64,000 nt of DNA, from contig NZ_JAELVF020000001.1 in NCBI RefSeq assembly GCF_018101125.2, forward strand, positions 1,948,989-2,012,988, in the 5' to 3' direction. How positions within the stretch are numbered: position 1 is the first letter of the stretch; every line of letters starts with the position of its first letter. Both the position numbers and the translations under genes were made by a program. Below are positions 31,560 through 40,356 of the stretch, piece by piece. The notes beneath the pieces were generated by a model. That model saw nothing but the letters and a program-made list of their open reading frames with translations, did not search any database and had not been told where the DNA came from. Origin of the DNA: Streptomyces tardus (GTDB taxonomy: Bacteria; Actinomycetota; Actinomycetes; Streptomycetales; Streptomycetaceae).

Positions 31560-31660
31560 GTCTCGACAGTAGCGGAGCACCAAGAGGGCAGTGCCCCCTC
31601 GGGGTGGCGGGAAACCGTCGCTCCGGGGCAAGGTAGTCGGATACGCCGGAGGTGACTTGT

Positions 31661-31912
31661 ATGTCCGATCTGACCGGTCGCAGCGATGGGCCGCTGCCCC
31701 CGTCCGGGCGCACCACCTCGCGCGCCGTCCTGTCCACCGCGGTGGACGACGGGCTGTGCAGGGGGACAGTGGACAGCGATCGACTGCGCCGCCGGGCCCG
31801 GTTCCTCCGGGAACTGAGCGAGGCCCGGGCGCTGCGCGAACGGGTTCAGCCCAGGCGCGCCCGGGTCGCACGGATGCGCCGACAGATGCGGATGCGCACA
31901 TTCCGCTGGTGA
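31661..31912 (+). CDS. Small arginine-rich conserved protein
   Basis: This 83-aa protein is very basic in its second half ([19 protein letters not shown], then [18 protein letters not shown]), which should form a long amphipathic helix. Such a shape suits nucleic-acid or ribosome binding, though no known domain is recognised. The ATG at 31661 has a perfect GGAGGTG 6 nt upstream, better than the in-frame GTG inside that motif. The gene is divergent from upp. I believe similar genes sit next to upp in other Streptomyces, but cannot confirm it here. Confidence 0.75.
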   Translation: MSDLTGRSDGPLPPSGRTTSRAVLSTAVDDGLCRGTVDSDRLRRRARFLRELSEARALRERVQPRRARVARMRRQMRMRTFRW

Positions 31913-32226
31913 AGATCCGACCGCACCAACTCCCCCCACAGCAACGACATCCGGCCGTTCCGTAAACAGCACCGCCGACGCACGCCCGAAGACTGCTCAC
32001 CAGGGGTGCCTTTCTGTCACGATTCCGATTGGTGGGGAGCTTCCCCACCGGGGTCTGCCCGACGGACCGCGCCGGGCCGGGCGCGGAACCCGTCGCCGTA
32101 CAACGCGAGGCGGAGGAGGCAGTCGACGCGCGGAGCGCGGCCACAGGCGCCGTCGGTCCGGGCCGAGATCCACCAGGACAGACCTCTGCTCTCTCGGGAA
32201 CTCAGGCAACCAGTGGGAGATTCACG
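31913..32226. other. Leader of the tadA-associated gene with hairpin
   Basis: This 314-bp gap has no supported gene. It contains the hairpin GGTGGGGA-GCT-TCCCCACC at 32031-32049. The hairpin may end the small upstream gene or lie in the leader of the tadA-associated gene (start 32227). Confidence 0.5.
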
Positions 32227-32775
32227 GTGTACTTCGCCGCAGTGCTCGCGCGTACCTCTGACGGATGGCAAGCGAGCGACACAGAACTCGACAACGTGGA
32301 GACCCTCACCGACCTCGCCGATCTGGCCCGCGAAGCGGTCGCCGGGGACGAGGACGACACGGTGCTGGTCTGTATCGAACATGAAGGCGCGTGGTTCGGT
32401 CTCGTCCGCGTGGACGGCGAGGACGACCCGCGCATCTACGTCTCCAACGCCGCAGCCGCGGCGCGCAGCGCGTACGGCGAACTGCTGCTGACTGACGAGC
32501 TGCTCGGCCGCGACCCCCTCACCCCCGAGGACCTCGACAGCCTCGTCGACCTCGACGGCACCGAGGACGGCGAACCCGACCGGGACGAGGGCTCCGACGG
32601 CGGCGACACCCCGCCCGACGCCGCGACTCTCCCCGAGGGCCCGGTCGGCGAACCGGAGTTGCTGGAGGACCTCGGCATGGGAGAGAAGGACGTACTCGCG
32701 CTCAGCTCGGAGGACGCGTTGAGCGGTATCGCCGAGGCACTCGGCTGCGCGGACGTCCTCGAAGCGGTGCGGTAG
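32227..32775 (+). CDS. tRNA adenosine deaminase-associated protein
   Basis: This 182-aa acidic protein belongs to the actinobacterial group named for its constant position next to tadA. It has a compact N-terminal half (YFAAVLARTSDGWQASDTEL ... CIEHEGAWFGLVRVDGEDDPRIYVSNA), a very acidic middle (about residues 100-140, rich in Asp/Glu/Gly) and a short C-terminal helix region (ALSSEDALSGIAEALGCADVLEAV). It has no catalytic motif; the biochemical role is not established. The GTG at 32227 has GGGAG about 8 nt upstream. It is the first gene of a block with tadA (32999). Confidence 0.92.
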   Translation: MYFAAVLARTSDGWQASDTELDNVETLTDLADLAREAVAGDEDDTVLVCIEHEGAWFGLVRVDGEDDPRIYVSNAAAAARSAYGELLLTDELLGRDPLTPEDLDSLVDLDGTEDGEPDRDEGSDGGDTPPDAATLPEGPVGEPELLEDLGMGEKDVLALSSEDALSGIAEALGCADVLEAVR

Positions 32776-32965
32776 CCCGGCCGCGAAGTCGCGGTACGGC
32801 GGCGGTACGGACCGCGGCCCTACCGCGACGCCGTGCGGTCGGCGGGGAGCCGCCCGGCGCGGGGAGCACGGCGGCAGGCGGAGTCTGGCGGCGTTCGGCT
32901 CTGATGCGCTCGGTGCAGGGCGGCGTTCGGTGCAGGGCGGCGGGCAGCAGAGTTCGGCGGGTTAG

Positions 32966-33538
<573 letters not shown>

Positions 33539-33640
33539 CCGCGCGCAGGGCGTACGGGCAGCGGCGGCGGGTGTGCGTCGTACGCGCCGCGCCTCGGACG
33601 GCCGCCCGGGGCCGCCGTACTGCGCGTCCGGACTGCGTCC

Positions 33641-33684
33641 AGGCTGCGGACGGACTGCGGACGGACTGCGGACGGACTGCCTGT
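33641..33684. repeat. 11-bp tandem repeat
   Basis: Four units of GGACTGCGGAC (the first and last imperfect) lie between tadA and tRNA-Ser. No regulatory role is evident. Confidence 0.8.
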
Positions 33685-33741
33685 GGGGCCTCACCGATAC
33701 CGATTTCGGCGCACGGGCACCCGTGGGCTAGGATCTCTCTC

Positions 33742-33828
33742 GGTAGCGTGTCCGAGCGGCCGAAGGAGCTCGCCTCGAAAGCGAGTGAGGGGGCAACTCC
33801 TCCGTGGGTTCAAATCCCACCGCTACCG
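33742..33828 (+). tRNA. tRNA-Ser(CGA)
   Basis: This 87-nt cloverleaf has acceptor arms GGTAGCG (33742-33748) and CGCTACC (33821-33827) plus discriminator G. The anticodon CGA is at 33776-33778 in the loop CTCGAAA, closed by CTCGC/GCGAG. A long variable arm (GTGAGGGGGCAACTCCTC region) and GGTTCAAATCC in the T arm are class II features diagnostic of tRNA-Ser. CCA is not encoded. It reads the UCG codon. Confidence 0.96.
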
Positions 33829-33833
33829 CTGGT

Positions 33834-33868
33834 GAAGGGCCGGACTCCATTGCGGAGTCCGGCCCTTC
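33834..33868 (+). terminator. Terminator of tRNA-Ser
   Basis: A perfect 15-bp stem, GAAGGGCCGGACTCC (33834-33848) with GGAGTCCGGCCCTTC (33854-33868), has an ATTGC loop 6 bp after the tRNA end. Confidence 0.92.
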
Positions 33869-34071
33869 GTGCTGCTCGCCCCGGGCCCGTTCTCACGGGC
33901 CGCTGCCCACCCGCCCGGACTTCGGCGGCGGCCGGTGCTTCGAGGTTCTGACGGCGGTCCACCGTCCGACCCGGCCCGCACGGCCCGTCCTCGTTCGCAG
34001 GTTGATCGTCAACGACGGCCGCCACGCGGGTGGTTGGCAACCAGAGGCGCGTCGGGGCCGTCTCTGTGGTC

Positions 34072-34611
34072 ATGGCCGACTCCAGCGAAGAACACCGCAC
34101 CGCCCGCTCCTCCGTCGCCGATGACGTCGCCGGTCCGGGCGCCGGCACCCCGGTGGACGACGCCGTGAACGGTGGCGTGGACGACATCGACGACGAGGAG
34201 AACGCGCTGCGGACCGGGCCTTGGTGGCGTCACTCGCTGTGGGTGTTCTGCGTTCCGGTCGCCGGTACGGCGGTCGGCTGGCTCGACTCCCTGCACAGGT
34301 TCTGGCCGGAGGAGTACGGGATACCTCTTCTCGCCGAAGGTGCGGTGTGGCCGTACCTGGTGGCCTGGTTCGCGATCGGGGCGGCAGGGTCGGCCGTACT
34401 GCGAACGGCCGCGACGCGGGTGCCCATGCGGGGCGCGACCGTACTGGTGCTGGTGTGCACCTTCATGGGCACCCGGCTGTCGCTGCCCGGGCAGCCCGGC
34501 CCGGCGGTGCTGACTGTCGTGGGCGCGGTGCTGTTCCTGATGGCCGTCGGCTGGGCCGTACCGGCGGTGCGCCGGGGCGGCCGCCAGGGTCCGCCGCGCG
34601 CTCCCCTGTGA
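34072..34611 (+). CDS. Hypothetical membrane protein with acidic N-terminus
   Basis: This 179-aa protein has a hydrophilic, acidic N-terminal 45 residues (SSEEHRTARSS ... DDIDDEEN). About four membrane helices follow, near residues 55-73, 88-108, 115-133 and 142-162, and a basic Pro-rich tail ends the protein. It has no recognised domain. The ATG at 34072 was picked because it begins a typical hydrophilic leader; no strong RBS is visible and GTG codons upstream are possible. It is separated from tRNA-Ser by a terminator, so it is an independent unit. Function unknown. Confidence 0.72.
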   Translation: MADSSEEHRTARSSVADDVAGPGAGTPVDDAVNGGVDDIDDEENALRTGPWWRHSLWVFCVPVAGTAVGWLDSLHRFWPEEYGIPLLAEGAVWPYLVAWFAIGAAGSAVLRTAATRVPMRGATVLVLVCTFMGTRLSLPGQPGPAVLTVVGAVLFLMAVGWAVPAVRRGGRQGPPRAPL

Positions 34612-34861
34612 GCCCGCCGCCCAGGGTCCGCGTCGCAGCGGGACGGGACAGCAGCGGGACGGGGCGGGAACGGCGACGTACGGGGCGGGCCGGGGCCGGG
34701 GACGGGCGGTTCGGGGTGCGGTGCGTGCACGAAGAGCCCCGGTTGACCGTGGTTTGGGAGGGAAACCGACTGGTCGACGTGGGCGCGGAGCCGGTTAGAC
34801 TCTCGCGATCGCCCGTTTGCGGCGGCCGACGGGGACAGCAGGCGCCGGGGAGGGTGACCGC

Positions 34862-35023
34862 GTGGACATCAAGAAGATCGCGATATACATCCTCATCGTC
34901 TTCGTGCTGTACACGATCATCAACTCCCCCGACCGTGCCGCGGAGCTGGTCCAGGTCGGCTTCGAGGGGATATCCGACGCGGCGCAGGGCGTCGGCGAGT
35001 TCATGACCGGCCTGGTCAACTGA
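34862..35023 (+). CDS. Small single-pass membrane protein (53 aa)
   Basis: This is a very short gene with good signals: a GTG at 34862 preceded by GGGAGGG 7-8 nt away. A basic start (VDIKK) leads into one membrane helix (IAIYILIVFVLYTIINS, about residues 6-22). An amphipathic C-terminal helix follows (DRAAELVQVGFEGISDAAQG). The N-in single-helix plan plus amphipathic tail suggests a small membrane-associated regulator or structural peptide. A hairpin terminator lies 61 bp downstream. It lies between the tadA/tRNA block and the sigma factors, a position I associate with a conserved small gene in Streptomyces. Confidence 0.8.
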   Translation: MDIKKIAIYILIVFVLYTIINSPDRAAELVQVGFEGISDAAQGVGEFMTGLVN

Positions 35024-35083
35024 GGCTCGGCGGCAGCCACCCGGCGTACCCGCACGACCCTGCGCCCCTTCACCGCACCGCTC

Positions 35084-35119
35084 GGCCCGCAGCGCTCCGA
35101 CCAGCCGCGGGCCTTCTTC
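35084..35119 (+). terminator. Terminator after the 53-aa gene
   Basis: GGCCCGC (35084-35090) pairs with GCGGGCC (35107-35113), followed by TTCTTC. The short stem has a long loop, but the pyrimidine run supports termination. Confidence 0.6.
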
Positions 35120-35275
35120 ATGCGGTCCTCGAACGGCTGTCGGGCCCGCCAACACGGAGCCGACGGGTGCTTGCACACCACGACCAGGAATTGTGATGCT
35201 ATGACCGCTTTTCCATGTTTTGTTTCACTTTGGCTGCTTCTGATGGAGCGGTTCTGACGAAGGGGTGGTCTGCCG

Positions 35276-36067
35276 GTGGCTGCGACTCAGGAACGTGAGG
35301 CGCGCAGCGCACGGAGCCGCGCCCTGACACAGGCGCTCTTCGAACGGCTCGGCGGGTGCGAGAAGGGCACCACCGAGTACCGCCGGGCCCGGTCCGCGCT
35401 GATCGAGGCGAACATCCCGCTGGTCCGCTACGTCGCCCGCCGCTTCCACAACCGCAACGAGCCGATGGAGGACATCGTCCAGGTCGGCACCATCGGGCTG
35501 ATCAACGCGATCGACCGCTTCGACCCCGAACGCGGCGTGCAGTTCCCGACGTTCGCGATGCCGACGATCATCGGCGAGATCCGCCGCTACTTCCGCGACA
35601 ACGTGCGCACCGTCCACGTGCCCCGCCGGCTGCACGAGATGTGGGCCCAAGTCAGCGGCGCCACCGAAGACTTGACCGTTCAGCACGGTCGTACGCCGAC
35701 CACTGCCGAGATCGCCGAGCGCCTCAAGGTCCCCGAGGAGGAGGTGCTCGCCTGCATGGAGGCCGGCCGCGCCTACCGCCCGGCCTCGCTGGAGGCGGCC
35801 CAGGAGCGCGACGAGGGCATGCCGGGCCTGATCGACCGGCTCGGCTACGAGGACCCGGCTCTGGACAGCGTCGAACACCGCGAACTCGTACGGCACTTGC
35901 TGGTCCAACTGCCCGAGCGGGAACAGCGCATCCTGCTGCTGCGCTACTACGGAAACCTGACGCAGTCGCAGATCAGCGCGGAGCTGGGGGTTTCCCAGAT
36001 GCACGTCTCGCGGCTGCTCACGCGGAGCTTCGCACGCCTGCGCGCCGCAAACACCATCGAGGCGTAA
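35276..36067 (+). CDS. SigB/SigF-type RNA polymerase sigma factor
   Basis: This 263-aa sigma-70 family protein is of the stress and differentiation group. Region 2 reads [18 protein letters not shown], then [19 protein letters not shown] and [19 protein letters not shown]. Region 3 lies at about 125-175, and region 4 has [20 protein letters not shown] at the C-terminus. Position next to tadA and a second paralogue matches sigF (SCO4035) of S. coelicolor, a sporulation sigma factor, but which of the two is the sigF orthologue is not certain. The GTG start has AAGGGG upstream. Its gap holds an AT-rich stretch (35190-35240) likely to be its promoter. No anti-sigma gene is adjacent. Confidence 0.93.
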   Translation: MAATQEREARSARSRALTQALFERLGGCEKGTTEYRRARSALIEANIPLVRYVARRFHNRNEPMEDIVQVGTIGLINAIDRFDPERGVQFPTFAMPTIIGEIRRYFRDNVRTVHVPRRLHEMWAQVSGATEDLTVQHGRTPTTAEIAERLKVPEEEVLACMEAGRAYRPASLEAAQERDEGMPGLIDRLGYEDPALDSVEHRELVRHLLVQLPEREQRILLLRYYGNLTQSQISAELGVSQMHVSRLLTRSFARLRAANTIEA

Positions 36068-36265
36068 CCGCATCGAGTGACTCGCGAGCGGCCCAACACC
36101 CTTCCGAGCAGCAGTGTTTGTCGACAAGACGCTACATCGCGTTGCTGACTTGTGACATTCTGCGAGAAGCGCGTTTGGCGAGGGCTCACCTCCGGTATTC
36201 AGCTGGGGGCGCTGTCTTCAGGCGACAACGCCACTGCGACCCGTCCGCGACCTCAAGGGAGTGGC

Positions 36266-37183
36266 ATGTCCGTAGAACTGGGCAGCTCCAAGGTGCTCAC
36301 CGACGAGATGACGACCTCCGCGCCGAGCGGCGCCCCGGAGCCGGCCGAGGCCGACCGCGCGCCGGAGAGCCGGCCCGCCGCCGGCGTCGAAGCCGTGCCC
36401 GCTCCCGTCAACGACGCTCCCAGCGACACCCGTACGCTCTCGCGCTCGCTCTTCCTGCGGCTCGCCGCGCTGGACGCGGACAGTGCGGAGCGGGTGTACG
36501 TGCGCGACACCCTCATCGAGCTCAACCTCCCGCTGGTGCGGTACGCCGCCGCCCGCTTCCGCAGCCGGAACGAGCCGATGGAGGACATCGTCCAGGTCGG
36601 CACCATCGGGCTGATCAAGGCGATCGACCGGTTCGACTGCGAGCGCGGCGTGGAGTTCCCGACGTTCGCGATGCCGACGGTGGTCGGCGAGATCAAGCGC
36701 TTCTTCCGGGACACCTCCTGGTCGGTACGGGTCCCCCGGCGCCTCCAGGAGCTGCGGCTCGCGCTGACCAAGGCCAGCGACGAGCTGTCGCACAAGCTCG
36801 ACCGGTCGCCGACCGTGCCCGAGCTGGCCGTCTGCCTCGGGGTCTCCGAGGAGGACGTCGTCGACGGCCTCGCGGTCGGAAACGCCTACACCGCAAGCTC
36901 GTTGGACTCCCCCTCGATGGAGGAGGACGGCAGCGAGGCGTCGTTGGCCGATCGACTCGGCTACGAGGACACCGCGCTGGAGGGCGTGGAGTACCGCGAG
37001 GCGCTGAAGCCGCTCCTGGCCCAACTGCCCTCCCGCGAGCGGCGAATCATCATGCTGCGCTTCTTCGCCAACATGACGCAGTCGCAGATCGGCGAAGAGG
37101 TCGGCATCTCGCAGATGCACGTCTCGCGTCTGCTGACCCGTACCCTCGCCCAGCTGCGCGAGGGCCTCATCGCGGAGGAGTGA
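36266..37183 (+). CDS. SigB/SigF-type RNA polymerase sigma factor (paralogue)
   Basis: This 305-aa protein is closely related to the sigma factor just upstream; region 2 is nearly identical ([16 protein letters not shown], then [20 protein letters not shown]). Region 4 reads [20 protein letters not shown]. It differs by an Ala/Pro/Glu-rich N-terminal extension of about 60 residues and lower similarity in region 3. The pair matches sigF/sigN of S. coelicolor and probably arose by tandem duplication. The ATG at 36266 is preceded by AAGGGAG at slightly short spacing. TTGTCGACAA in the 198-bp gap may be part of its control region. Its stop codon runs directly into a 16-bp repeat array. Confidence 0.93.
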   Translation: MSVELGSSKVLTDEMTTSAPSGAPEPAEADRAPESRPAAGVEAVPAPVNDAPSDTRTLSRSLFLRLAALDADSAERVYVRDTLIELNLPLVRYAAARFRSRNEPMEDIVQVGTIGLIKAIDRFDCERGVEFPTFAMPTVVGEIKRFFRDTSWSVRVPRRLQELRLALTKASDELSHKLDRSPTVPELAVCLGVSEEDVVDGLAVGNAYTASSLDSPSMEEDGSEASLADRLGYEDTALEGVEYREALKPLLAQLPSRERRIIMLRFFANMTQSQIGEEVGISQMHVSRLLTRTLAQLREGLIAEE

Positions 37184-37294
37184 GCCGGCGCGGGAGCGAG
37201 CCGGCGCGGGAGCGAGCCGACGCGGGAGCGAGCCGACGCGGGAGCGAGCCTGCGCGGGAGCGAGCCGGCGCGGGAGCGAGCCTGCGCGGACGCA
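37182..37294. repeat. 16-bp tandem repeat at a sigma-factor stop codon
   Basis: Seven copies of GAGCCGGCGCGGGAGC (variants with A or T in the middle) begin inside the TGA stop of the second sigma gene. They fill the first third of the 348-bp gap before the next gene. The rest of the gap (37295-37531) has no supported gene. Confidence 0.85.
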
Positions 37295-37531
37295 GGCGGC
37301 CGGCCCCGGCGCCGGTCCGACGGTGTCGCTTCTCCGTGCGGGCCGCCGCCCCCAGGGTGGCCGCGCACGAGTCCCAACGGCCCGCCGGGGCCCACCGGTT
37401 CGACGTGCGTCACGGACGCGTACCACTTCGGAGCGGAACGCAGCGGTTCGCCCGCATTGCGCCCGTAAAGCGCTCCCGGTTGCTCGCCGTCGGCACTTCA
37501 CAAGCAGGCCGTCGCCGGTGAGACTGCACGG

Positions 37532-38317
37532 ATGCGCGGGACGGACACTACGGCGACGACGACAGCGGCCACCCGGCCGACAGCGGCCACCGAGGCGGCA
37601 GCGACCGCGGGGTGGCGCTCCACCACCGGGCGCCGCCTCGGCACGGCGGCGACGGCGGCACTCTGCCTCGGCCTGCTCACGGCCTGCGGTTCCGGCGGGG
37701 GCGAGGGCGGCGGCTACGTCAACGACGGCGCGGCCGGCCCCGGGAGCGATTCGGCCTCGGGCCCACAGGCCCCCGACGAGGACGTACGGCTCATCCCGCT
37801 GAAGAAGGAACTCCCGCTGACCGACGCCCCCGGCGGCGAACGCGGCGAGGGGGCCGCCGCGAGCGGGAGCGGCGATCCCGACGATCCGGAAGACGGCCCC
37901 GGCACCGCGGGTCGCGGGGACGGGACCGGTGGGCCCGGAGCGGGCGGGGAGAGCGGCGGAAGCGAGGGCGACTCCTCGGGACCGCCCTCGCCCGGTGAGA
38001 CGGCCGACGGCCCCGCGAAGCTCTCGGTGGGCGCCCACGAGCGCGCGGCGGGCGAAGAGCGCTGGTGCGAGCGCGTCGCCTTCCCGGTGACGAACTCGGG
38101 TGGTGCCGCGGTGAGTTCGGGCACCGTCACCTTCACGACCAGGATCGTCGGACTGCTCGGCGGCACCTGGGGCAACGTCGACACCCGGCAGAACCTGCGC
38201 GCCCCGATCGAGGCGGGCGCACGCGCCGACCAGAGCTACACGGTCTGTGTGGACAGCTGGCGCGTCCCGATAGGCATGAGCATCGAGACGACCGACGTCG
38301 AGGTCGACTGGAAGTAG
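37532..38317 (+). CDS. Lipoprotein with low-complexity linker
   Basis: This 261-aa exported protein has an unusually long Thr/Ala-rich N-region before a lipoprotein signal (ALCLGLLTAC, lipid Cys near residue 52). The alternative is a start closer to the signal, since several GTG or ATG-free options lie in between. A Gly/Asp/Pro/Ser linker covers about residues 55-160. The C-terminal domain (about 165-261) has two Cys (WCERVAF, TVCVDSW) and beta-rich sequence such as GAAVSSGTVTFTTRIVGLLG, suggesting a small immunoglobulin-like fold. No known family was recognised. Downstream lies the terminator that the IS element splits. Confidence 0.8.
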   Translation: MRGTDTTATTTAATRPTAATEAAATAGWRSTTGRRLGTAATAALCLGLLTACGSGGGEGGGYVNDGAAGPGSDSASGPQAPDEDVRLIPLKKELPLTDAPGGERGEGAAASGSGDPDDPEDGPGTAGRGDGTGGPGAGGESGGSEGDSSGPPSPGETADGPAKLSVGAHERAAGEERWCERVAFPVTNSGGAAVSSGTVTFTTRIVGLLGGTWGNVDTRQNLRAPIEAGARADQSYTVCVDSWRVPIGMSIETTDVEVDWK

Positions 38318-38415
38318 CCGCCGGCGGGGAAGCAGCCGCTGCCGTCCGGCGATCGGGAGCTGCGGCGCCCTGCGACAGCCGAAGAGGCCCGGTCACCCGT
38401 ACCAGGAGTACTTGA

Positions 38416-39885
38416 GTTCTAGCGATCATCGCAACACTGGCTCAGGCAGCGAGTAGATCACGTAGACGCTCGGCTGGTGTATCCCAGTCGAGCGTCTTGC
38501 GTGGGCGGCCGTTGAGTTCCTGCGCGACGTGTTCGAGATCCTCGGGGCTGTGCAGGCTCAAGTCGGTGCCCTTGGGGAAGTACTGCCGCAACAAGCCGTT
38601 GGTGTTTTCGTTCGAGCCGCGCTGCCAGGGCGAGGCCGGGTCACAGAAGTAGACCGGCATCCCGGTGGCCGGGGTGAACTGCCCGTGTCGTGCCATCTCG
38701 GCCCCCTGGTCCCAGGTGAGAGAGCCACGCAGATGACGGGGGAGGGTCTGGATGGTGCGGACCAGACCGTCACGGACGGCCAGGGCGTCGTGAGAGCTGG
38801 CGGGCAGGTGGACCAGCATGGTGTAGCGGGTGGTCCGCTCGACCAGGGTGGCGATAGCGGAGCGGCCGCCTGCTCCGACGATGAGGTCCCCTTCCCAGTG
38901 GCCGGGCACTGCTCGGTCCTCAACTTCGGCTGGACGATTACTGATCATGACCATCGGCTCGGTGAACCGTGGAGTGCGGCGGGCCGGGTCGCGTCGCGGC
39001 TTGCGGTGCGTGCGACCGGTGCGGATGGCGGCCTGAACTTCCCGCCTCAGACCGCCCCGGGCTTGGAAGTACAGTGCCTGGTAGATCGTTTCCACGCTCA
39101 CCCGCATGTCCTGATCGTCGGGATGGCTCTTGGTCAGAGCGTGGCAGATCTGTTCCGGGGACCATCGTCTGCGCAGGCCGTCCTGGACGAAGTTCCGCAG
39201 CGGGCTCTCGCGTAGTAGCTTGCGCTCCTTCGGCCGGGGTCGACGCGCGGCGGAGGCTCTCTGCGCCGCGTAGGGGAAGTAGCCGGTGAGTCCCGCGTTG
39301 GCCTTCAGCTCGCGCGAGATCGTGCTTGCCGGGCGCCCCAGGGCCCGTCCGATGGCCCGCAGCGACTGCCCGGCAGCGTGCAGGTCGCGTATCCGCTCAC
39401 GCTCAGAAAGCGTCAGAAACCGCGGGTGGAGCACCTTCTCCAGTGCCTTGAGGCTCACCGGCCTCACTGATGCCGTGGTGATCACACCGGACATCGTGAC
39501 GGTTCCCGCCGCGTAGTCCACACGCCGGCCATCGGGATAGACCCGCGCGTCGCGGCTCTTCCTGATCCCGCAATCCCAGTCCCTGGCAGTGCGCTCGTTG
39601 ACCCTGACCTGCTTGGCGGCCTCCCGGCGAGAGAATCCCCGGGCCCGGAGCTTGTCGTACTCCTCGCGCCGCGGGTGCCCCAGGCGCCCGGTGCTCATGC
39701 CCGCCTGACGGGCCAGCGCGAACGCGGTATTCAGGTTCAGCCCCAGCTCACGCGCCACGGGAGACACGCTCCCCACGACATCCAGCCGTTCAAGGAAGCG
39801 CCTCTTCAACGCCGGATCAAGCCTCTTACCGCCCACAGTCCTCGCAACTCCCATCGATCATGAGTGTTGCGAGGACCGCTAGAAC
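38416..39885 (-). mobile_element. IS30-family insertion sequence, complete
   Basis: This is a 1470-bp element with one transposase gene. The terminal inverted repeats are about 23 bp. The left end reads GTTCTAGCGATCATCGCAAC (38416 onward) and the right end is its inverse (ending 39885), with two mismatches. No convincing target-site duplication is seen in the flanks. The transposase is intact, so the copy may be active. Confidence 0.93.
38442..39854 (-). CDS. IS30-family transposase
   Basis: This 470-aa DDE transposase is slightly longer than typical IS30 proteins (about 340-420) because of an extra N-terminal HTH region. The N-terminal third holds two helix-turn-helix segments; the second, LSERERIRDLHAAGQSLRAI with GRALGRPASTISRELK, is the IS30 signature. 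The catalytic triad is visible: Asp in HWEGDLIVG, Asp in LTWDQGAEMARH and Glu in NENTNGLLRQYFP. It is intact from ATG to stop. The gene fills almost the whole element, from 26 bp inside the left end to 31 bp inside the right end. Confidence 0.96.
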   Translation of the reverse strand: MGVARTVGGKRLDPALKRRFLERLDVVGSVSPVARELGLNLNTAFALARQAGMSTGRLGHPRREEYDKLRARGFSRREAAKQVRVNERTARDWDCGIRKSRDARVYPDGRRVDYAAGTVTMSGVITTASVRPVSLKALEKVLHPRFLTLSERERIRDLHAAGQSLRAIGRALGRPASTISRELKANAGLTGYFPYAAQRASAARRPRPKERKLLRESPLRNFVQDGLRRRWSPEQICHALTKSHPDDQDMRVSVETIYQALYFQARGGLRREVQAAIRTGRTHRKPRRDPARRTPRFTEPMVMISNRPAEVEDRAVPGHWEGDLIVGAGGRSAIATLVERTTRYTMLVHLPASSHDALAVRDGLVRTIQTLPRHLRGSLTWDQGAEMARHGQFTPATGMPVYFCDPASPWQRGSNENTNGLLRQYFPKGTDLSLHSPEDLEHVAQELNGRPRKTLDWDTPAERLRDLLAA

Positions 39886-39961
39886 CTAAGGTACGGGTGA
39901 CCGGGCCTCTTCGGCTGTCGGATCTTCGGCCGTCAGCTCTTCGCTCGGCGGCGGGCCGGGG

Positions 39962-40177
39962 TCAGCCGACGGCGAGGAAGACCACCGCGGCCAGCACGGC
40001 GACCGCCACGACCACGCCCACGATCAGGCCGATCCGCGATTTCGCGGGCTCGGGCGGAGCCGGGCGGCTCGGACTGCTGCTGCTGCCGTCGTCGACGAAG
40101 GCGCGGAACATCTGGGTGCTCGCCGCGGGGTCTTGCTGGGCGCCGGGGCCCTGTGGTGCCTGGGGGTTCTGAGCCAT
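39962..40177 (-). CDS. Small single-pass membrane protein
   Basis: This 71-aa protein has a Gln/Pro/Ala-rich N-terminal cytosolic part (MAQNPQAPQGPGAQQDPAAS), a Ser/Pro segment and one C-terminal membrane helix (IGLIVGVVVAVAVLAAVVFL), so it is tail-anchored. No domain is recognised. The ATG at 40177 has only a weak GGGTCG upstream. The gene is convergent with the lipoprotein across the split terminator. It is divergent from the exporter at 40357 and may share its regulatory region. Confidence 0.75.
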   Translation of the reverse strand: MAQNPQAPQGPGAQQDPAASTQMFRAFVDDGSSSSPSRPAPPEPAKSRIGLIVGVVVAVAVLAAVVFLAVG

Positions 40178-40200
40178 GCCGCGACCCTAGCGAATGCGGG

Positions 40201-40356
40201 GTCCCTCAGGCACCCCGGCCTTTAGTCATTGTTTGCCTTGCGCGGAGATTGTTTGCCTTCCGCTGACCGGATCCGGTTGTTCGCCCCCACCCCCGCCCGT
40301 ACAGTTGCTTAGAGCAACAAACTATCTCGGGTGGCTTCGAAGGGAGTGACGAGCAG
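40201..40356 (+). promoter_or_regulatory. Promoter/operator region of the DHA2 exporter
   Basis: Two direct repeats of ATTGTTTGCCTT lie at 40228 and 40248, exactly 20 bp apart (two helical turns). GTTGCT-TAG-AGCAAC, a perfect 6-bp inverted repeat, lies at 40304-40318, 39 bp before the start. Both are AT-richer than the surroundings and look like regulator sites of MarR/TetR type. Confidence 0.55.

Larger units (their letters stand above)
38373..39920. terminator. Bidirectional terminator split by an IS element
   Basis: The 31 bp at 38373-38403 (from CGACAGCCGAAGAGG) are the exact reverse complement of 39890-39920. They are what remains of one long terminator stem between two convergent genes. 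The IS30-family element now lies in its loop, separating the arms by about 1.5 kb. Remnants of the loop are AGGAGTACTTGA on the left and CTAA on the right. Confidence 0.9.

Noticed and set aside
33742..33828. tRNA-Ser or tRNA-fMet as an integration site of a genomic island
   Set aside because: No integrase, no duplicated 3' tRNA fragment and no accessory block were seen beside either tRNA.
38404..39889. Target-site duplication of the IS30 element
   Set aside because: The bases next to the two ends (TTGA and CTAA) do not match, so no duplication can be claimed.
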